Shown in pieces: positions 37,225-48,385 of a stretch of 64,000 nucleotides of DNA. Under the pieces are notes generated by a model, which worked only from the letters and a program-made list of their open reading frames with translations, was not told the origin of the DNA and did no database searches. Position 1 is the first letter of the stretch; every line of letters begins with the position of its first letter. The translations under genes and the position numbers were made by a program. Origin of the DNA: Cervus elaphus (Eukaryota > Chordata > Mammalia > Artiodactyla > Cervidae); NCBI RefSeq assembly GCF_910594005.1, contig NC_057823.1:95652015-95716014 (forward strand), written 5' to 3'.

Positions 37225-37505
37225 TCAGTATCTAAAGGGTATTTATTGCTGGGAATGTGGTGGGGAGGGATTGCTACCTGTGTAAGATTAAAACAGAATA
37301 GTGACATTTAGCAAAATCATTCCAGACTAGCCAAGGCTACATCTGCCGACTGATGGAGGAGGGGTAGCAGGCCAACAGAAGAAGGGGTAGGTGGCCAATG
37401 TTGTCTGTGTTTCAGTTCGCATGCTTTGAGAGAAGATTCTCAGGGCAAGAGGAATTTATTAGTGGTCAGTTAAGTTTCTTGATTGTCCATGAATTGGCTG
37501 AGCAT
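37225..37505 (+). repeat. Duplicated segment, copy A (upstream of CpG island)
   Basis: Starts TCAGTATCTAAAGGGTATTT and ends in GAATTGGCTGAG. It matches 39029-39410 with scattered mismatches but lacks about 100 bases found there (around 39185-39300). I do not recognise it as a known interspersed repeat. Together the copies bracket the internal CAST promoter. Confidence 0.88.
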
Positions 37506-37899
37506 ATGTATATATATATAAACAAGTTTATTTATGGCAGTATGAATTCATGCATTCTTATTTTATTCAGTGGCTTAAAATCCATTCTTATTTTGAAATG
37601 TTTAATCATAATGTATAATGTACAGTAATTCAGTAGAATTTTGGTTCTGTTAAACCACTCTTTAGAAAGCAAAATCTGTTACGGGATGTAAAATGTTAAT
37701 TTACTGGGTAGTTTAAAAAGCCACATTTGCGGGCGTGTGTTTGCACAGAGACAGCCTTGGAGCGGTGGACCGCTGCCATCAGCGGGTGACCTGCATCGCC
37801 TTGTTCTGTTAGGCAGCCCCGGGGATGCCAGCCCCGCCGTCGAGAGCGGGCATCGCCCCCTGCACGAACCGCGCGGGGCTGCGGGGGCGGTGCTGCCCG

Positions 37900-38080
37900 G
37901 GGCGGGCGGAGGAGGGCGGGGAGCGGCCTGCGTCGCGCGTCCCGGGACCGCCCCGCCGCGTCCCTCTCCGCGCGCTCTGCTGCGGCTGCAAACTGAAACC
38001 GCGGGGGCCGAGCGCCACCGGGAATGCAAACGTCCCCCGAGCCCGGCTGAAGTCTCCGGGGCTCCGAAGCCGGACGCAGA
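37900..38080 (+). other. CAST: Non-coding leader exon of the type III CAST transcript (5' end approximate)
   Basis: The 3' end is fixed by the donor GCAGA/GTGAGT at 38080/38081; the 5' end is a guess within the GC-box cluster. Joined to 61299, the frame leading into the main start runs back through GGA-CGC-AGA to a TGA at 38048-38050. The leader therefore cannot extend the protein upstream, and the first usable in-frame ATG after that stop is the one at 61338. This supports the exon being untranslated. Exon 1u is the name I recall from bovine work. Transcript ends are needed to set the start. Confidence 0.75.
38024..38050 (+). other. Short upstream ORF in the CAST leader exon (8 codons)
   Basis: ATG at 38024-38026 with G at -3 opens an eight-codon frame (MQTSPEPG) ending in TGA at 38048-38050. 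It is in the same frame as the main CAST start once 38080 is joined to 61299. If transcription starts upstream of 38024, scanning ribosomes would meet it first. The context is moderate, so leaky scanning or reinitiation is plausible. Coding function of the peptide is not implied. Confidence 0.5.
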
Positions 38081-39028
38081 GTGAGTACTGATTTCGGCCG
38101 CTTGCCCCGAGGCTGCGGCGGCTTCCCGGGCCGGCGGGCTCCCAGCGCCTGGACGTGCGCCCTGACGGTCTCTCGACCTTTAAGACCCATCGCCTTTCAG
38201 TGGGTTCTAAGCTCCCTTGGGTTACCTGCCGACCCCTCCTCCGTCGGTGCCGCTGTGGCCGGCTGCTGGACTGGGAACGAATCTGCTACAGGGTAGGGTT
38301 CCAAAACCAGGGATTTGTGTGACCTGGAGAAAATGCTGAAAGACAAAAAAAGAAAGAGCAGCCGCTCCGTGGATTCGGTTTGGCCCTGTGATCTTGAGGG
38401 TTAGACCCCGTCCGCTCCCCGCGCCCTGCCCCCTCCGCCGTGGTGACCTCCGTTTTAGAGAATGACCTCACTGTGTGTAACCTCTCCGTGTACCTGATAA
38501 CGTGCTGGGTGTGGCGTGGCCGATGTTGTGACTTGTTTTGGTTCTGTTTCCTTGACCTCAACCTGAGGCTGTGGTCGGATGACATCACGGAACGGTGCTC
38601 TGTACCTGTCTTTCAAGAATGCAAAATGTTTTCGTGGAGATTTGACAGTCTCTTCTGCGCTGTTAGGGTGGTCCCGTGCCTCAGTTACAAACGCGTACGG
38701 GGCTGGTTCTTTATTCCCATTTTACAGCTTGAGAGAAGAAGGCTGAGAGTTTAAGAAGCGTCCTCCAAGGGTGGGACCTTGGGGCCTCTGACTAGTCCCC
38801 TAGGGAATCCACCTGTACCTACATCAGAGGAATGGGACTGCTTAATTGGCAGTTCTGGAAAGTTCCTGCTATATGAGATGTTTTCGAGAGGGAAAACCTC
38901 TGCATTGCAGGGAGGGCCGATAAGGAGTGGCACCTGCTGTTTACAGCCGGCAAGTTTATTTTCTAATGAAGAGTGCCTCTTCCTGACATGTTTGTGGGAA
39001 CTGAATTTAACTTTTGCACGCTGATTTT

Positions 39029-39410
39029 TCAGTATCTAAAGGGTATTTATTGCTGGGAATGCGGTGGGGAGGAGATTGCTGCCTGTGTAAGATTAAAACA
39101 GAATAGTGACATTTGGCAAAATCATGCTAGATTAGCCAAGGCTACATCTGCCTGCTGATGGAGGAGGGGTAGCTGGCCAATAGCAGTGAGGAAGGAGCGC
39201 GAATCCTGGTACAGGCAGCAAGAACCCTTGATGACTGTTTAAAAAAAAAAGTGAACTTTGCAGACTGCCTGATGTGTTTACGAAGCAGTGCCTTCGATTG
39301 TGAACATTGTCTGTTACAGTTCTCATGCTTTGAGAGAAGATTCTCAGTGGGGAGAGGAGTTTATTAATGGTCGGTTAGGTTTCTTGATTGTCCATGAATT
39401 GGCTGAGTAT
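39029..39410 (+). repeat. Duplicated segment, copy B (downstream of CpG island)
   Basis: Direct-orientation partner of 37225-37505, sharing the same beginning and end and long matching blocks such as the one around GATTAAAACAGAATAGTGAC. It is the longer copy and includes an A10 run near 39241. The flanking bases of the two copies differ. Confidence 0.88.
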
Positions 39411-40359
39411 AATTCTTCTCTCAGCAATGAAGATTTAAAAGAGAACAAGTAAACTGATCATTTGAAAAAGATTTAGGAAAACATGGGAAGTTAATTTGAA
39501 CTGAGCTCGTAAAGTCAGCCAAATATTTGTGTTCCTATTTATTGTTTATAATAACAACTATCTGTAATGCATTACTACTTCTTAGCTGGAAGTATTTACT
39601 TTTCCCACAATATGAGCCACTTAATGGTTCAGTCCTATTTAAATAAAAAGCCCACAATCTATGTTCTCTTGTGTACATAGATATCTTTGTCTCTTCTCTT
39701 TACCTCATAGTGCCCTCATTTTGGAGACTGTTTGAATCTGGGATGTGTGTTTTAGCATCAGTGTGCCTGGCCTCATAAGAGCTATTTTATCCTGTAGTTT
39801 TTTTATATATTGAATTAATAATCTGCATACTGAGAAAGTACAATGGGTCTTCACAAACAGTTGTGTTTTATTTTTTGCTCTGTGAATAGCTTTTAACTGA
39901 AAAACGTCAGTCACCCAGTGTTTCTCAGCAGAGTACTAATGGCATTTGGGTTGACAGTTCTTAACTGGGCGGGGCTGTGTTGTTCCCACTAAATGCCAGA
40001 GCATGACAAAAACGCTCTCGTGCACACATTTTAAAATACCCCTTCATTGGGTGCTGCTTCCCCTGGTTAAGACCAGTTGATACACTATTTTTATGAAGAG
40101 CCCTAAATATAATTACTCAGTCCCATTTAAGGGTCCGTTACAGCATCTCTTAAGACAGGTTGACTTCTGAGCAAGTCCATACATACATCTGAACCTTGGA
40201 GATTTGGGTGGTGGCTATGTGTAATCCTATTGTTAAAGTGACATTGTTAGCCGTGTGCCCTCCTGTCCACATTAGGCAATAATAATAAATTATTAGCAAG
40301 TGACTTTAATAGGTTTCAGAAAAAGAACAGATCAACACAATCTGTATTAAATCAGCGTA

Positions 40360-40553
40360 TTGGCTCAGGGGTTAAGATTCCGCCTGCCAAGCAGAGGACG
40401 TGGGTTCTATCTCGGGGTTGGAAAGATCCCCTGGAGAAGGAAATGGCAATCCACTCCAGTTTTCTTGCCTGGAGAATCCCATGGATGGAGGAGCCTGGTG
40501 GGCTACAGTCCATGGGGTCACAAAAGAGCCAGACACGACTTAGTGACTGAACA
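40360..40553 (+). mobile_element. Bov-tA SINE
   Basis: AAATCAGC borders both sides. Small deletion in the head. Confidence 0.92.
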
Positions 40554-40584
40554 GCAAAAAAAAATCAGCATTAATAGTTATAAC

Positions 40585-40735
40585 TACACTTACTGATAAT
40601 TATTGTGTTCTAGGCATGTGTCGAGCACTTTACATGATCTGATGATGAGAAAGGGAGGAGGTAGATACCCTTATCATGCCCACTTTACAGATCAAGAGAG
40701 TAAGAGCCTGATCTTTTAACCACTGCCCTGTGTTA
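40585..40735 (-). mobile_element. MIR relic
   Basis: GTCGAGCACTTTACATGATC then CCCACTTTACAGATCAAGAG. Confidence 0.65.
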
Positions 40736-40889
40736 TTTCTCAGGACATGTTTAACAGCTCTCCATAAAATACTTCCTAAAAAAGTGAGTTTTAGTGGGTG
40801 AAGTTAACACACACTAAAGTCTCATTTGACTATATTGTCTCATTTGGCTGTGGTTACTTTTGTTCTTAGAATACCAGCTTCTTACTCTA

Positions 40890-40995
40890 CTGTGAGCGCT
40901 TTGAAGACAAGAGCCACATCTTTGGACCACCATTGCATCTTCCATGGTGCCTTCTGCATAGTAATTGCTCAATAAATGTTTGTTGAATTGAAAAA
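40890..40995 (+). mobile_element. L2 LINE 3' terminus
   Basis: GAAGACAAGAGCCACATCTT then GCTCAATAAATGTTTGTTGA. Confidence 0.7.
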
Positions 40996-42639
40996 GAGAT
41001 TATTTTTTTTCTCAATATGGACAGAGCCCTAAGATACTGTTGCATGAGTATAGAGATTTATGCTAGGTGGGCAGAAAAGGGAAAACAATATTTGATTTTG
41101 TTCTCTAAGCTTTATGAGCATTTACAGCTTAACATCTGTTTGTCCATTAGCTAAAGATTAGGTAATCGAAAAAGATCCATAATGAACTCTTTTTGTTTAA
41201 CTTCTACAATGGTCCCCACGTGGTGCTGAGGATACAGACGTGAAGTATGGCCCATATAACAAATATAAAAACACAGTGTAAAAAGTGCTAAAAAGCATTG
41301 CTATCAAGGTCCTGTGAAGCAGTGCAAGTCTGAGGGAAGGGGGATGAGGTTAAGCTTGGGCCTGTTTTTCTGGGAATAAACATTAGTAAAACGAGTCCCT
41401 TAAAGGAGATCTGTAACCAGTCAGTTCAAGACTGGCCTCTTCAGAGATCTGAATACGTCCAACTTCCCAAGCATTGGCTCGCCTCATTCATTATTTTCTT
41501 GATCCCATCTTTCCAGACTTGCCCCTAACTACCAGTGGAGTTACTCTGATCTCCCCCCTGCACACTTTTCCATATGCTGTTATGTGGGACTGAGAGTTTT
41601 GATTCATTTTAGGGCTCTCTCGTGAGACTTTCTTGACAACTGTCCCCTGCAGACAGGATTCCCATCAGGTGTCAATGATAACCTGAGATTTCCCTTTGTC
41701 CTGCGCAGTGCACAGATTAACTGGAGACTCCATAGCTGCCTGAGTCTGTGCTGTCTGTCTTCCAAACCAGCTTTGAGGGTGACAGGTCGTGTTCATCTTC
41801 CCGTTGCTTCACAACCCAAGCTGAGATGCAGGGAGGGCAGACAAGCTCATCAACAGGGTAACCTGCCTCTGCATTCCAGACACTTACCTCTCAGGGCACA
41901 TTGTCTCCATTTCGTTTCTTGTTGAATATTTTGTGTTTGTCAGCTGCCACGTGGTGGATACATATCCTTAGAAAAATGAGGAAGAAGCTCAGATGCTCAT
42001 CTGCTTACCCTTTATCATTTTTATTGATTCCTTTGCTAGCAATAATTGGCACACCTTAGTTACACAGGTGCCTCTTGGTCTCTTTTGTTGATAGTGTTTG
42101 TTTATTTTCCCTTAGATGCCTTTGCAACTCCTACAAAATCGTAACCGTTTTATTTGGGAGGATTTCTTATATGTTGGAAAGAAGCTTTGGGTTTGCTTTT
42201 ACTGATTAATCAAGTGAACTTTGGTAAAGCAGGTTTCTTTTACATATTGCCAATGCACTTATAATTATCCTCAGTTCTCTAGGTCCCATGGTACATACTG
42301 ATCATAATGGCCAAGACGTGGGTGAGTGGTGATGACTCCATGGCTCATCATCATCCGAGTTCTGGAACGTAAGGCGTTTCCCAGGAGCCCTGCTGATGGA
42401 CTAGTAATACCAAGCAATGGGGAAGCTGAGTGTAACTGAAGCAGGGCTTCCTTAATTGCACAGAGCTGTGTTTTAGCAGCGGGGTCTCCTCAGAGGAGAG
42501 AAGTTTCTTGGTTCTCAAATAGAAAAGGCAGTCCAGTGGGATAATCCCAGGATAATCCATGGGCCTGGGACTCTGCTGACCCATGTTCTGAGCTTGTACT
42601 TCCTCCTCCCCCTTGGAATGCTCGAATACAGTGTTTCAT

Positions 42640-42785
42640 GATACGAAGTCTGGGAAGCATCTGTGTGAATTTTACCTGGGATCCTTAATTAAAAATGGAA
42701 ATTGCCCAGGTCGCACCTCAGACCTACCCAGTCAGCATCGCTGGAATCTATGGCCCAGTAAGCTTTCAAAGTAAATCCTTAAACC
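42640..42785. mobile_element. MER5-like DNA transposon relic
   Basis: TGGAAATTGCCCAGGTCGCA with ACCTCAGACCTACCCAGTCA. Confidence 0.45.
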
Positions 42786-44582
42786 TGTAAAAGTGGAATG
42801 CGCGCTGCTTTAAGAAGGGAGTTGGCTCACCAGAGTCTGTCTGTGAGCAGCGGTGCGGTGCCGTCTTGCTGAGAGTTGTGGCTCTTCTACTCACAGAAGC
42901 TGAGACTTCTGAGCCATCCTGAGGGGCCTCCGTAAACTGACCTCACTGATGTTCGTGGCCCTCTGTTGGTGCCTAAGAAAGGGCCCCAACCACTCCTCTT
43001 TCAAAGCTATTATAAGAGAAGGCACCTGGGTGAGTGTGCAGGCGTACTCTTTGCACTCTGTCATGGATTGAGCTCCTCAGTATAAATACCTCGATGAGAT
43101 CTTGATCCCTCCAGAGTTGTCTAGAATAGAGTTGCTAGGGCAGAAAGTTGCTCCTACAGAGAAACCAGAGACTCAGTCTTCTGCATATTATTTCTTCATT
43201 AGCTGTACTAAGGGTGGCCACAGTAGCAGAAAGTAGAATTATTTGTATGGTTTTCAGTCGTCTGAGTCTTTTCTGTTTCCTTCTTATCGTGGAATAGGAA
43301 ATTCTGTTTATATCTAACAAGGCAAATAAAATCGTCTAATATAATGCCAGTACCATGTCTTGTCATCATCAGAGTCCTGGGATATATGCTTTTAGACATG
43401 CTTCTTTTCATAATATTTTGTTTGCAGAGATGCATGAGGTTCAGAGGGCTTGGTCTACAGCAGGGAACTGAAACTTGTGGCCAGAATTTTTATCTTCCAG
43501 AATTCTCAACTTCTCTTTTATACTGACCATCTCTTGATTTATCTCTTTATTTAATTAATGTTTTAATGTTAAATTTTATACAGTATATCTATGTGTCTAG
43601 AACAGAAAGGGGCTCTTGAATCAGAATTCAGATTAATTTTATTAAGCCTGCACAATGTTTTTAAACCATTTGAAAGCCTTTAGATAAAACTGCACGTTCC
43701 ATTTTGTCACTGAAGCCTCCTACCCCCTCTTCATTCTGGCCTGATACACTCATTCACATCCCCCAACGTATATTTTCATTTGAGTATTAGACTCCTGGTC
43801 TGTAGAGAGAGGCAAATATTATTTTTCTGAAAATTTTTCAGAAAAAAATTTCACTTTTTTTCTTAAATACTTGGAACTGAGCTATATGCTAGATGTGTGG
43901 ATATGTGTAGCATTAAGGGTTCCACTAGTGGACCAGAATATCTGCCTATAAGATGACAACACTGTTGAGCTTGGCAAAGTCTATATTCTATATTTTTCTA
44001 GTGTAAGAAAGATTTACACTACAGGCATAATCCCAGTTATCAATTGTCCTCAGAGTTTACAGTCATGAGACTGGAGAAGACAGATACTCTTGGGGTATTG
44101 CAGAACTGTTTTTTGAGGGAGCATCTATGCTGTTTAGTAATCTGGACTGGCCATGTCAGCACCATAAATCTTCCTTTCAAAACCAGCTGGAAAGTACTTT
44201 TGAAAAGTAATTCTGTGAATCTAACTTATTATCTAAGGAATTCTGGTACCTTTCTCTTGACCAAATGAAAGCATGAAGAGACTTAAGTTTGTTATGGGAA
44301 GAAAAGTGCCCATGGATAACAACAGATGCTTTTAATAGAAAATGGTGGTCATTCCACCAACCCCCTATAAAGCCATCTAAAGCAGTCATTCTCAATGTCT
44401 CAGAGTTTCAGAATCCCCTGGGGGGCTCACAGCTTTTTAGTCTGTAACCCTTCCTCTCTCTTCCTCCTGCATTATGCTTTTGGACAAACTCCTTTGCAAG
44501 TTTCTAAGTGTTCATTGTTGCCCTGCCCCTCCCCACACAGTGCCCATGAGTGCTTCTGCTCCCAGGCCAAAAAACACAGAAA

Positions 44583-44791
44583 AGTGAAAGTCGCTCAGTC
44601 TGTCTGACTCTTCGCAACCCCATGGACTCCCTGTAGCCCACCAGGCTCCTCTGTCCATGGCCTTCTCCAGACAAGAGTACTGGAGTGGGTAGCCATTCTG
44701 TTCTCCAGGGGATCTTCCGGCCCAGGGATCGAACTCAGATCTCCTGCGTTGCAGGCAGATTCTTTACCGCCTGAGCCACCAGGGAAGCCCC
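44583..44791 (-). mobile_element. Bov-tA SINE
   Basis: From GTGAAAGTCGCTCAGTCTGT to GAGCCACCAGGGAAGCCCC. It lies 27 bases before the ERCC4 relic. Confidence 0.94.
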
Positions 44792-44817
44792 CAAACCACT
44801 GAGCTAGGTGTTAATCA

Positions 44818-45081
44818 GCTGTGACCGCCAATTCTGAGACCCTCCCTGAAGCAGACAGATAGAACCCTGGTCCCCAGAACTTCTCGTTAAAAATGCCAGA
44901 GATAAAAGCCCAAAACTGTCGCTCCTTGATGAACCATGTGAAGAACATGGCCGAATTAGCAAGCCTGTCCCTCAACAAGCTGGCGAGCATGCTGGGGAAC
45001 ACTTCAAGTGCCAGGCAGCTCTGTGATTTCTTTCACAGCTCCTATGCAAAGGTCCTGTCCAGAAGGAAATTGAAAAACTAA
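44818..45081 (+). pseudogene. ERCC4: ERCC4 (XPF) C-terminal fragment, decayed retrocopy or duplication
   Basis: Translating from 44818 gives a peptide that lines up with the end of the DNA-repair nuclease subunit XPF as I recall it: SETLPEAD, then NPGPQNFSLKMPE, then NCRSLMNHVKNMAELASLS and LASMLGNTSSARQL, ending RRKLKN and a stop at 45079-45081. This is the C-terminal double helix-hairpin-helix region that pairs with ERCC1. The frame has a TAG at 44860-44862 in place of a family Lys/Tyr-like position, and many substitutions, so it cannot make XPF. Only about 87 codons survive; the nuclease domain is absent. A SINE adjoins it upstream (44583-44791) and another lies at 45171. Because this part of ERCC4 lies within its last exon, lack of introns does not prove retrotransposition; no poly-A tail is visible. 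Confidence 0.85.
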
Positions 45082-45170
45082 GTAAGTGCTGCCTGTTTTC
45101 TTAGCCTGTGATTGTGCTTCTCAGCTGCTCTTTGCCTGCCCTCCACAGGTCTTTATTAATTATTAGCCCA

Positions 45171-45361
45171 TAGTAAAGAATCCGCCTGCCAGTGCAGGAG
45201 ACATGGGCTCAGTCCCTAGGTCAGAAAGATCCCCTGGAGAAGGAAATGGCAACCGACTCCAGTATTCTTCTTGGAGAATCCCGTGGACAGAGGAGCCTGG
45301 GGAGCTACAGCCCGTGGGGTCGCAAGAGTCAGACACGACTCAGCGACTAAACAAACAACAA
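45171..45361 (+). mobile_element. Bov-tA SINE, head-truncated
   Basis: From GTAAAGAATCCGCCTGCCAG to GACTCAGCGACTAAACAAAC. Confidence 0.92.
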
Positions 45362-46214
45362 AGGTGTTAATGCTTGACCTGGCACAGTCCAATAGCTTGA
45401 TAGAACATTCATTGCCAGCAATCTTTATGTATAATTTTAGTATAAAAAATTTAAATATGTATGGATTCCTGAATATTTCGCATAGTTTCACTGATTAAAA
45501 TTAGTGATCATTTTTCCCTAGCAATATTATAAAATTATATCATCTTTTTTGTGATGTCCTACTGTAACTTGAGTTTTAAGTCTGTCGGTTCATTAGCTAA
45601 TTATTGTTAGAAATTTTAGCCATAAAGTGTCCACACATTTTAGAGATCGTAAAGGAAAGGCTCCCCTCTTTTGGCTTTCGAGTTTGAGTTCTTCTTTGGT
45701 TTCAAGAACTTTTTTCAATTATTACAGTAATGGGTGCTGAATTATTCTCAAATAGTGTTCTTGTGGTAGGATTCCTAGCCTGGCAAATTAGAACTGTCTC
45801 ATTCTCTAGTCCTCTGACAATCATATTCTTACACCTCTTCATGAATTTCCAAAGATTGAATGTGATGAACACTGATCTACATATCTGCAGTTAAAATCTT
45901 GACAAAATACCCCAGTTGATTTCCAGTTGAACTAGTGATAAGCCGTAACTTTTCTCTGTGTGTATAACTTTTCCACATTCTTCTACTAACCAATGAACTG
46001 AAGATTTGGTTACTATTTAGAATGGAGAGACAACCAATAGGAAACAAACGATTAACAAAGGACATTCTGATAATCTGTAGATAATTCTGGAATGCTATGG
46101 GAGAGGGGTTAGGTCCAGCAGTATGTATATAGTTTGGAGAAGCTCTCCATGATCTAGATAAATAGAAAATAAATGAAAAGAAGAAAAGCCAACTGTTTAT
46201 TAATTTGTTAAACA

Positions 46215-46420
46215 ACTACTGTGCTAAGTGATTTATAGATTTCATTTAATCCTCTTAAGAGTTGCATATTTTGCAACTAGATAAATGGGTATTAGGACAG
46301 TTTTTAAAATGAGAAGACTAAGGCTTAGATTAAATAACTTACCCTGGGTCACATAGATAGCAAGGTTCTATTTGATTCCAGTGCCTTTTTCAGTAGACCA
46401 GTCTTATAAAATCCTAGGCT
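46215..46420 (-). mobile_element. MIR relic
   Basis: GTGCTAAGTGATTTATAGAT, GAGAAGACTAAGGCTTAGAT, CTGGGTCACATAGATAGCAA. Confidence 0.7.
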
Positions 46421-46894
46421 CAGTCGTTCATATTCAGGCAGTTTAAATAACTGAGAGAGGAATTTGTATCTAAATTCAGAAAAGCACTAGAAATTGATAT
46501 TATGCCCTCAATATTATGCTCAATATCTTAATGCTGTGGAAATTCTGATTGATTAAATTTCCTGCTTCTGTGAAAGAGTATATTATACACTGATTGGAAT
46601 TAGCAAATAAGAGTTTTGTTGAGAGTTTCTTCAGATGTCTTAATGGGCAGTAAAGAAGGAATAAATTACACATCTGAATATAGTGAAATTAAAAAAAAAA
46701 CAGGTAAAATACATGGTGAAAAACACCCTTCTAGTGTCGGAATGCAGAACCTTTGCTCAGACTTAAGAATAAGCAGCACTGTTCATATTTTTACAAATTT
46801 TTTACATATTTAAAATGAAACCTATTTAAAAATCAATTCTCCTATTCTATTGAATTTTTTTTTTGTTTTAGGGGAAAGTGGGATGAAATGTGGA

Positions 46895-47035
46895 AGGTAT
46901 TGGATTATTCCCACTGTACAGATGAGGAAACTGAGGCACAAAGCAGTTAGGGAATTTGAGCAAGGTCATACAGCTGGTAGCAGAGCTGGAATTCAGACTC
47001 CAGTGGTCAGGCTCCACAGCTGTTCTCCTGACTAA
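46895..47035 (-). mobile_element. MIR relic
   Basis: CAGATGAGGAAACTGAGGCA and CAAGGTCATACAGCTGGTAG, nearly consensus. Confidence 0.82.
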
Positions 47036-47749
47036 ATAACATTACCTCTTTAATATTTGCGAAGATTAAGCTTGCTGTTAGTGTACATTTGTGAATTTGT
47101 TTTTCTTACCTGGTTTCTAGAATAATGCTTTATTTCGCCCTGCATTTTCATTTTCATTATTTGGAAATCAGCTTGGAGAAGGGAACTTTGTACTAATTCC
47201 TGTCATTTAAGTCTTCTTATTAAGAACATGCTTCCCTGAGAAGCCAGCTACAAGAATGGCCACGGGACAGGCTCATCTCTCAGGCACCACGCAACTGGCT
47301 CCATCTCCCTGTTTCCTTATAGGTACCTTCTCAGTTTCCTTAAGAGACACTTTGAGCCCATCATCCCTGTAGAGATTGAGATGGGCCGTTGGTTTTATTA
47401 CGCAGCAGTCCATAAAAAGTTCTCATTTCTTTCACACTCTGTTAGGTTTGTGCCCAAGGAATGAATTTGAAAGCCCTCGGAAAACCAAGCTGAAAGGCTC
47501 TGAGGCAGCTGTTCCCCAGAGCTCAGAATTTTTCATTCTTGTACAATAATCATATCACCAGTAACCATATATGCTTCAGATGACCTCATAATCTTTTAGG
47601 ATAAATAAGCAATGCATTTCAGCCCAAAGAACCTTTCGTCATGTAAAATAATATTGCCCTTTCTCTGTTTATATATGAGTGTGTAGCTTCTCTAAAGCAG
47701 TGGTCACCACTGAAGTGCTTCACCATTCTGAGACTGAGGAGATCTTTTG

Positions 47750-47940
47750 AAAGTGAAAATCGCTTAGTTGTGTCCGATTCTTTGCGACCCCCCTGGACTA
47801 TAGTCCATGGAATTCTCCAGGCCAGAATACTGGAGTGGGTAGCCTTTCCCTTCTCCAGGGCATCTTCCCAATCCAGGGATCAAACCCACGTCTCCTACAT
47901 TGCAGGCAGATTCTTTAGCAACTGAGCTATCAGGGAAGTC
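47750..47940 (-). mobile_element. Bov-tA SINE
   Basis: From GAAAGTGAAAATCGCTTAGT to GAGCTATCAGGGAAGTCC. Confidence 0.93.
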
Positions 47941-47989
47941 CAGGCAATTGATATTTGTAAAATGATACAAATTACTTTTGTTTACTAAT

Positions 47990-48385
47990 TTATGATGTGC
48001 CAGGCCTTATGAACACATCCTCATTAATTCCTCACTACCATCTTATGAGGTAGATGTCACCTTTATACCATTTAACAAATAAAAAAACGCAATCTTGGAA
48101 AGCTTAGGACTTCCCTGTAGCTCAGATGGTGAAGAATCTGCCTGCAACATAGGAAACCCGGGTTTGATCCTTTGATTGGGAAGATCCTCTGGAGAAGGGA
48201 CTGGCAACCCACTCCAGTATTCTTGCCTGGAGAATCCCATGGACAGAAGACCCTGGCAGACTACAGTCCGTGGGGTCACAGAGTCGGACACAAAAATTTA
48301 AGCAACTTGTCTGAAGTTACAGATGGTGTGATTCCCCAGGTCCGTGGAACTCCAGAAGCTAAACTCCTGTGTTTCCCATTTGAAC
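47990..48385 (-). mobile_element. MIR relic split by a SINE
   Basis: Left part GTGCCAGGCCTTATGAACAC; right part after 48296, CAACTTGTCTGAAGTTACAG. Confidence 0.65.
48108..48296 (+). mobile_element. Bov-tA SINE inside an older MIR
   Basis: Head GGACTTCCCTGTAGCTCAGA; end GAGTCGGACACAAAAA. MIR-like sequence continues on both sides. Confidence 0.92.

Larger units (their letters stand above)
37735..38110 (+). promoter_or_regulatory. CAST: CpG-island promoter, internal (type III) CAST promoter
   Basis: The only strong CpG island in the window: I count roughly 47 CpG between 37781 and 38100 in an otherwise AT-rich, CpG-poor intron. There is no TATA box near the end of the island; several GC boxes of the GGGCGG type occur around 37886-37920. 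It lies between the second and third visible CAST exons and ends in a clean splice donor, as expected for the housekeeping-type internal CAST promoter reported in cattle, pig and human. Start-site position cannot be read from sequence. Open frames of 100-164 codons through the island on both strands are GC-rich chance frames. Confidence 0.88.

Noticed and set aside
37696..38190. Open frame of 164 codons on the minus strand and others of 69-116 codons on both strands through the CpG island
   Set aside because: High GC removes stop codons by chance; no recognisable protein family, and they conflict with a promoter plus untranslated exon.
44860..44862. Considering the ERCC4-like frame from 44893 as a functional small protein
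   Set aside because: It is the decayed end of a larger coding sequence with a stop just upstream and no promoter or start evidence.
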